DNA of 64,000 bases from Trebouxia sp. TZW2008 (lineage: Eukaryota; Chlorophyta; Trebouxiophyceae; Trebouxiales; Trebouxiaceae): assembly GCA_002118135.1 (NCBI GenBank), contig BDIU01000373.1, positions 49,822 through 113,821 of the forward strand. Direction: 5' to 3'. Made by a program: the position numbers and the translations under genes. Under the pieces are notes generated by a model, which saw only the letters and a list, made by a program, of their open reading frames with translations, was not told the origin of the DNA and ran no database searches. Positions within the stretch are counted from its first letter, which is position 1, and every line of letters begins with the position of its first letter. This document shows positions 57,590 through 64,000 of this stretch, piece after piece.

Positions 57590-59310
57590 GCGTGCTGTCA
57601 ACACGAGACCCTCAAGTCAGCCAGGACCACATACAGCTTTGCTTACATCTGTAGCAATCAATGGCATGCAAAAACAGCTCTGTTAGAATAGTACTTGACA
57701 AGCAGACTGGCACGAGCTGCCGTAGATGGGTGCAAGGATGCATCACCTTTGTAGCGCGCTCTTTGCCATCAGCAGCTTCCAAGGAAGAGGCTTCTGCAGA
57801 ATTCTCTGCCTTGTCATACTTCTTCTTTTGATCCTTGATCGTCTGCAATGTACCAAGCAGTCTGAATCAAACGTAAGGACAAGCACAACTAAATGCTGGA
57901 ATGGCTTGCTGTCAGAATGTCGCAAACAAGTCAGCCAGCATCGCATACAATGCAGGCTGGAATGTATGTACAGCAATTGGTGCATGGGAACACAGCCCTG
58001 CAGAACCCCTGTTGGGGCAGCAAATGACCAACAGGCAAAAGTGCTGTTACAGAAGGGTTCAGATTGCAGCACCTGATTGGTGGCTGGATGCACCCCATCA
58101 ACAGCTTCAGACCAAGAGCAATTTGCAGAGCTCTTTGCCATGTTCCTTCTTGACAGACCTCTTCTCCTTGTCAGCCTGCACAGTACCAAACAGTCTGAGC
58201 CATGGGCAAGGTGCGTAGTGCAAGTGTATCAGCTTGCTGTCAGCCTGCTGGGTAGTCAGCTAGGATGGCATGCAGCTCAGCTTACAACTGCAGCGACTGA
58301 TGCACGAAAATCCAGCCTTGCAAATCGGTGCCTGACTACAACACTGAGGTGCTGCCACAGAGGTTTTGAAGGTGCAGCACGTGTCTCATAGAATCTCCAA
58401 CAGGGTCAGCTTCCAAGGAAGAGGTGTCTACAGGGCTATCTGTGTTCCCTTGTGTCTTTCTCTGTTTTTTCATGCCCTATAAAGCACCAAACAGTCCGAG
58501 CCAAGAAATAAACACACAGCAACTGACTGTAGGACTGGCTTGCGGTCAGTGTCCAACAAATGAACCAGCCTGGATGGCTCTCATTTCAGCTGGCATCTGC
58601 AGCATTTAGTGTATGACAATGCAGCCCTGCAAAACCCTTTATTGGAGCAGCAATCAACCAACAAGCAAAGCAGCTGTCACAAAGGCGTTCAGAGTGCAGA
58701 ACCTGAATGGTGGCATGCACTCCATCAATGGTCTCAAGCAAAACGCACTTTGCAGGGCTTTCTTCCTTACCATGCTTTCTCTTCTTGTTGCACTTCTGTC
58801 TGTCAGTCTGCAGAGCATCAAACAGTCTTAGCCAGGGGAATGACATAAAGTACAACCAGCTGGACTAGCCTGCTGCCTGCATGCAACAATGAGTCAGCCA
58901 GGACTACATGCAGCACAGCCAACACCTGCAGCGACTGCTGTCCTCAGGCACCAGTCGCTGCATATGTCAACCCTGCTGAACAGTGCTTGACAATCGGACC
59001 GGCAGGAGCTATCACAGACATGTGGCACCTTTTGTGGTGAAGTACTCGCTACCAGCAGCTTCCAATGAAAAGGCTTCTGCAGGATTGTGTGTCTTGCCAT
59101 GCTGCTCTTCCTTTAGCTTCACACTCTGCAACGTATCAAACCTTATCAGCTATGGGACACAGCAGGACTTGCTGGATCGACTTACTGTCAGCATGTGACG
59201 GCAGACTTACAGGGGACGTCAGCAGAATATTTGGCACAGCTCACAGTATTGCCGCAGCACCTGTGACAGGGCTTAGGTCGAGTGATTGTTGAAGACTGCA
59301 GCAGCACGGC
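57590..59310 (-). repeat. Tandem array, five to six units of about 310 bp, each with a copy of one small exon
   Basis: Units begin near 57590, 57900, 58230, 58530, 58865 and 59170 (last partial). In each, read on the minus strand, a GCAG acceptor precedes a Lys-rich exon-like block and a GTG donor. The best block, 57746-57843, encodes TIKDQKKKYDKAENSAEASS and LEAADGKERATK. The block at about 59029-59125 encodes SVKLKEEQHGKTHNPAEAFS and LEAAGSEYFTTK. Others are broken by stops. A possible first exon, 59325-59364 (MKRRLYETLQSSA), precedes them on the minus strand, but its phase does not fit. The parent gene is not identified. Confidence 0.75.
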
Positions 59311-59370
59311 ATAAGGTGCAGCACCTGCGCTGGATTGCAAAGTCTCGTACAAGCGTCGCTTCATGTTCCC

Positions 59371-60166
59371 ATTTCACTTGTGGCGTGAACAGTGCGCTAT
59401 AGCCAAATCCTTGTTGCGTTGATCACAAAACTTCCTTTGGTCGATGAGGCTGGGCGCGTTTTGCGTCCCATGCATCACTTGCTCATATTTCACCAATTCT
59501 ACAATGCCGCAAGCAGCCCCACGTAGACCTGTACGCGACTCTTACAGCAAGCCTGCGCGCTGAAAGAATTGCGGTCTAATTGCTAATCTCCGATCGTTCA
59601 TGGGACGTGACCCGGCTTACGGACGGTTTAAGGGCACATAGGAGCGATTTAACGGCAATACAGGGTTGATGGGCTTTCAAAGTGTGTTTTGACGCCAGAA
59701 GGTGCCAGTATAATTGCTAGCATAGCGATCACGTTTGCGATCAAATTGTCGATTTTTGGCGTAACATCTGCTTGCCATCGCTTTTGCAACAATCTATTTT
59801 AGCACCAAGTGCACATTGCATTCCTATATCTTGTCATTCAACCCTGCAGCAGCAAAACATTGACTCATCACAACAGAAGGTCGAGCAAGACAACAATACC
59901 TATGTGACTCCTTCTGATCATTACACGACGCATCACTGCTTGACAATGTACAAATTACAATGTAATATTATTTCAACTTCAGACTGATGAAGCCTGTGGT
60001 AGCGTCATTGAAACGACAAATATCGCTTGGGCATGCACACATTGACAACCTAAATACAACCTTGCATAAATGTACATTTGGCTGTAGCTATACAGAGGCT
60101 CAAGCCATGCAAAAACACATGCTGTATCTAAGCAGCTGCGCTGTTTAGTTGGATCATGAACAGTGC
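59371..60166. other. Intergenic region upstream of the array
   Basis: Holds the presumed promoter for the minus-strand array gene and the 3' side of the SRA gene. I see no supported feature. Confidence 0.45.
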
Positions 60167-63100
60167 TCAGGATCCAAGCTGTTTGAGAGTGCGACGCACT
60201 GCAACAATCTGCATGCCATGAAGCTTGCCGTCGCCTCTCAGAACCTCATTCAATGCATCAGCCTGCATGATGCTGAGCTCCAACAACGTCTCCACATCCC
60301 CCAGTGCGTCTTGTAACGCTTGAACCTGAGCTTGGGTGATATGATGGTCTGCCTTGAGGTGCAGATTGACCAGGCTCACCAGCTCAGCAACAGTAGCAGG
60401 TGTTGCAGATGCTGCCACAGGCGCAGTCAAAGTAGGTTCTGGGTTTGCTGATGTAGGGATTGATACAGATGGCTGCACCTGATGTGCTGGTGTTGCCAAC
60501 AGTGGCATGCCTACTGACAATGCACCAGGTGTCTGCAATTGTTGTAGTGATGCTGCTTGCAGCAGTGTTGATGGCAACTCTTGTATGGCGGGTATTGAGG
60601 TTGCTAGCCCTTGGTTGGCTGTATCAGACCAGCTTGGCTTTGCTTTCATTGGCTGACGCTGCTTCTTGCGCTTGTGCCTGTATAGCAGAGTCTCATGAAC
60701 TGCTGCTGCTGACTGTGCCAAGAGAACGCTGTAAGGCAAACAACTGATTGTGATCTGAACCCTTTCAATATCAATGTCTGGTCTACATCAAGCCTCTGGA
60801 GGCTGATCTTGTTGTGCATTAGCTTGCATGCCCAGGCATCAGGCAGTTCAAGCCTTTTTGTTCTCAAATAGGCTCATGGATGAGGCATCTGTTCTGTCAT
60901 AGATAGCAAGCGTGTGTAGAGCAGCGCATGAAGAGAAGCAGACGTCAGAGAAGAGGAGCACCATGCTGTCAAAGGTGGATCTTTTCAACTTGCCTTGCTG
61001 ATGGCTCTGTTGCAGGTGGCTTGGTCGCTTTGCGAACAGCTCCACAAGCAACTATGTGCTTTGGTATGAAGCGAGGTGTGGGTGGGTTTGGTGACCACTG
61101 CTGCTGTGACTGCGTGGGAAGTGCTGTAAATTTGGCATCTTGAAACAGAAGCCCTGTCTTGGGCTTGACATCTGACTTCCTGCAGTGCATACTGGCACAA
61201 ATTGAATATGTCGAGAGGCTAGCAAACAGCATTGCAACCTTTTGCTGATGCTGCTGATGCTGCTGTTCTACTGTTCAGCTCTTGTGCAGACTGTACAAGC
61301 TAGCTTACACAAAACATAAAGCAACAGGATTCTGCCATCTTCCCCGTTGACCACCAAATGCGTGGTCCTCTTCGCAATGTGATCCCATGAAGTGACTGCA
61401 CAAGTCGTTGGAGTGCAGCAGATGAGTCCTCACAGAGTTGCTGTGCTCCAACACATGCAGCAGATCACAGCAATAGACAGTCACAGGCCTCTTGCGTGCA
61501 GTTCATGCTGTAAGAATGGTTTCAAAAGGCAAGATACGGCCAGAGCATGAAACAAAGATCCCTGCAGCAATACCAGTGCTCAAGCAAGCCCAGGTGCAGG
61601 AGCAGCTGCTAACCTGCATTGACTGCATCGCCAATGGTGGTGGTCTTGGTCAGTCAGCAGCCACCTCAACTCCTCAAAGGGAATGCAAGTCAGGCACGCC
61701 ACAGTCTCCAGGCCTCTGTCTTCACAGCATCCACACCTCTGCACTGTCATGTTGACGCAGTCCATGCCACACACATCGCAGAAATCGCATTTGTCCAAGT
61801 CAGCATCGTGCTTAGCATCAATGCCACTGCCGTTGTGGGGGTTCATCTTCTCACAGGGTGTTGAGCAGTCCTGCTTGAGGATCTCTGCATATGCTTTCCA
61901 GGTCTCCTTAAAGCAAAAGGCTTGCTTCTTGCGCGTATGAGCAAATGCAACCTGCAAGCCACATACCCAATCTGCGTGTCTTCAGACAGCACTATATTGG
62001 CACTGTACCCTGAACACAGTAACAGACAGCACTGACTGAGCGCCTGGTGAGCATGTGAAATCTACGTACCCCCATGCAACATGTCAATTCACAGCTCAAG
62101 CAGACAGCATTGACTGAGCTGATCTTTAATCAGGCAGATTACAGAACATACACGTATCTAAGGCAAGCAGGATTGACTGAGCAGTTTTGGGTTCTGGTAC
62201 AAAGTACGAAAATTGCATGTGCGTAGCAGGAGACGCTTGGGACATGCTGCAAAGTGCAACAACATCTGACATTAAAGTACTCAGCCTAAGCAGCAGGAAG
62301 TGGGTTAGCGCAAAAACGAGAGGCTTTGTGCACAATGATGCTTTGTTCGCTGACCTGCTGTGGCTTCAATGCTGGCTGATTGTCCAACCTGAGTAGTTTG
62401 AAATACCATGCCTGCTTGTTCCATGCAGTTGGACACATGTCTGCACGCCAACCTTCAACAACCTGCATATGTCTGCTTGTTCAGTCAGATTGCCTAACAT
62501 CGTAGGTGACAAAACATATGCAGATGCATCTGTGGCACATGCCAGGTAGCTCATTACGCTGAAGTCTGATAGGACGACAACCAGAAAGCGATCACAGAAT
62601 TTGTCAGGCTTCACTTGCATGTCTATTCAGAGCGATTAAATCCAGATTCCAAAATGAAGTAAATCGTAGTCTATAGAGTAGCAACAATAGCGAAGCTGTT
62701 TTACTCTGTGGCATTCACCTCGTACTTGCCGCAGTAGACATAGTGACATTGCACACTTGCTTTCAAGGATCTCTCAGCTTGAACAGGATTTGGTCCCATG
62801 ACCTTACGGATGACGCGCACAGACAAGCCCAGCTTCTGGCTGCCTTGTAACGCCTTTGTACTGCCATCATAACCTGCAAGCATCGCCATTGCAGACATTT
62901 TCTTTGCACACTTGCTCAGCTGAAGACTTTACAGCAGCCAAACCGATGCAGCAAAAAGTCGCACCTGACTGAACGCAGAGAAAATCGCGTCCACCTTGTT
63001 GAAGAAGGCCACCCATGTCTTTGCTGAGACCTGATCCGGCTGCAAGCAAGGGATACCAGATTGGCAGCGCATCTCAGCAAGAAGGACACGAAAAAGCTGC

Positions 63101-63263
63101 TCAGAAAACGTATGTGGCCAGTCATACTTGACACGACCGAGAAGGCATGCGGCTCGGGTAGGGGACGCCAGTCAACATCCTTTTTCCTTTGTCCGTGTAA
63201 CCCTGCCTCGATAAGCTGCTCCCTTGTATAGTAGACTGCGCCTGGTGCTGCTTCTGAATTCAT
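60167..63263 (-). CDS. SRA (YDG)-domain protein with Cys-rich zinc-binding module
   Basis: Six exons in transcript order: 63128-63263, 62719-62873, 62355-62462, 61614-61951, 60990-61179, 60167-60712; 1473 bases, 490 residues, every junction in phase. SRA domains flip and read methylated cytosine (UHRF1, SUVH proteins). Visible: YYTREQLIEAGLHGQRKKDV (like the LxxxGLHRxxxAGI start), LGLSVRVIRK (the VRVIRG motif, about residues 60-69), YVYCGKYEVVEGW (the YDGLYxV motif, with Cys in place of Asp) and WYFKLLRLDNQPALKP. The long YEDDxDxGD loop appears to be missing. Residues about 185-246 have some fifteen Cys in CxxC pairs (CDFCDVCGMDC, CGCCED, CLTC, WRCSQC), a likely zinc module. The C-terminal 180 residues are Gln/Ala/Pro-rich with a helical end. 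No SET or RING domain. Confidence 0.75.
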
Positions 63264-64000
63264 TGCACGAAGCTCTAGAATCCAAATTCGTGAGCCTGTT
63301 GCCAACACACAGCGCAGCATCCCGACCTGCCATTGTTCGTGCGCCGGTCTGTCCGATGACAGAGTCGTGCAGTAAAGGCTCACGGACGGCTCAAAACATA
63401 TCGAGCACCGCCGTCCTCACACGGCACAAACGATTCAGTGTAGTGACTGCGTGAAAGGTATGTCTTGCTGGTCCAGCCCGGAAGATCGCCACAAATCATT
63501 GAGTTGCTACAAGTGTGTCGTATCAGCACCATTGAACTCGCTCAGCTGCATCTACTTTCGTGTGAAAACTGGTGTTGGAACAAAATGCTCCATGTGAGGA
63601 TCAGCAGAGCAGCAAGTCTTCGACGCATCAGGAGACGAAACGCCGTGCCAGCAGAGAATGGGTCGTCATGCGTGACAAGCATACAGTAGGGCCAGAAAGT
63701 CCCGTTCAACTGCCCTACCCATGCTGCTTGCAGTCAATGCTGACAGCGCAACGATGCAATTGCGCGGCGGTACGACTCCGCATAGAAAGTTCAACAACAC
63801 AGCTTGCTTGATGCGGAGTCACAACTGCCGAAAGCGGTCGCAGCGCAAGATATGCATCGGTGCAGCGTGCAGTTCTGTTCACAAAAAGCAGTGGTGTCAG
63901 GAGGTGCCTGTCTTGTCAGCTGTGTCGTGCGCTAAAACGATAGTCAGAGATAGCTGACTTTGGTCAACGTCACTGGGCAAATAGGACAGCTGTCAAACGT
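63264..64000. other. Upstream region of the SRA gene
   Basis: Presumed promoter; no other gene recognised up to the window edge. Short plus-strand open frames here do not resemble anything known. Confidence 0.4.

Noticed and set aside
62867..63049. Additional SRA exon with frame KYDWPHTFSEQLFRVLLAEM
   Set aside because: It is open, but including it breaks the phase with the SRA core; skipping from 63128 to 62873 keeps phase and SRA homology. It may be an alternative exon.

Overview
This window is nuclear DNA of a eukaryote, most likely a green alga (Chlorophyta; a trebouxiophyte-like or related lineage is my guess). The evidence is: GT..AG spliceosomal introns in nearly every gene, with a strong TGCAG acceptor habit; plant-type telomere/telobox repeats (CCCTAAA); plastid-type leader peptides on a MATE transporter, a DUF3082 protein and PurK; and eukaryotic COQ5, NOP56, HMG-box and SRA-domain genes. 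There is no sign of operons or Shine-Dalgarno signals.

Layout, left to right: PurK of purine synthesis (minus, runs off the left edge); DUF3082 plastid membrane protein (plus); COQ5 (minus); a 16-exon glycoside hydrolase family 2 enzyme with an extra C-terminal trefoil-like domain (plus, 9.3-18.8 kb); a small HMG-box protein (plus); a CmcJ/AsaB-type oxidoreductase (minus); a selenium-binding protein/methanethiol oxidase homologue (plus, 24.7-31.7 kb); an F-box protein (plus); a tiny membrane protein (minus); NOP56 (plus, 34.9-42.6 kb); an aquaporin (minus, 44.0-47.8 kb); a plastid MATE transporter (plus, 49.4-55.7 kb); an unrecognised 180-aa charged protein (plus); a 1.7-kb tandem array carrying copies of one small exon (minus); and an SRA-domain protein with a Cys-rich module (minus, 60.2-63.3 kb). 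For ten genes I joined exons into full models whose summed length is a multiple of three and whose phases fit at every junction. Only about 23% of the window is coding; the rest is mostly introns.

Many genes form head-to-head pairs separated by 325-626 bp (PurK/DUF3082, COQ5/GH2, CmcJ/SELENBP, small membrane protein/NOP56), which points to shared promoters. The genes do not form one pathway: they are housekeeping and metabolic genes.

The most striking thing is inside the introns. Again and again an intron contains one to five decayed tandem copies ('echoes') of the exon edge next to it, together with its splice site: copies of the exon 3' end plus donor lie downstream, copies of the acceptor plus exon 5' end lie upstream. 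I see this in at least ten genes, with unit lengths from about 60 to about 310 bp. Some copies keep open reading frames and good splice sites. This junction duplication looks like the main cause of long introns here and supplies many decoy or alternative splice sites. A second layer is a family of TA-flanked, pogo/Tigger-like miniature transposons in introns; two copies abut splice sites. A third oddity is an interleaved pair of inverted repeats (order A-B-A'-B') in a DUF3082 intron.
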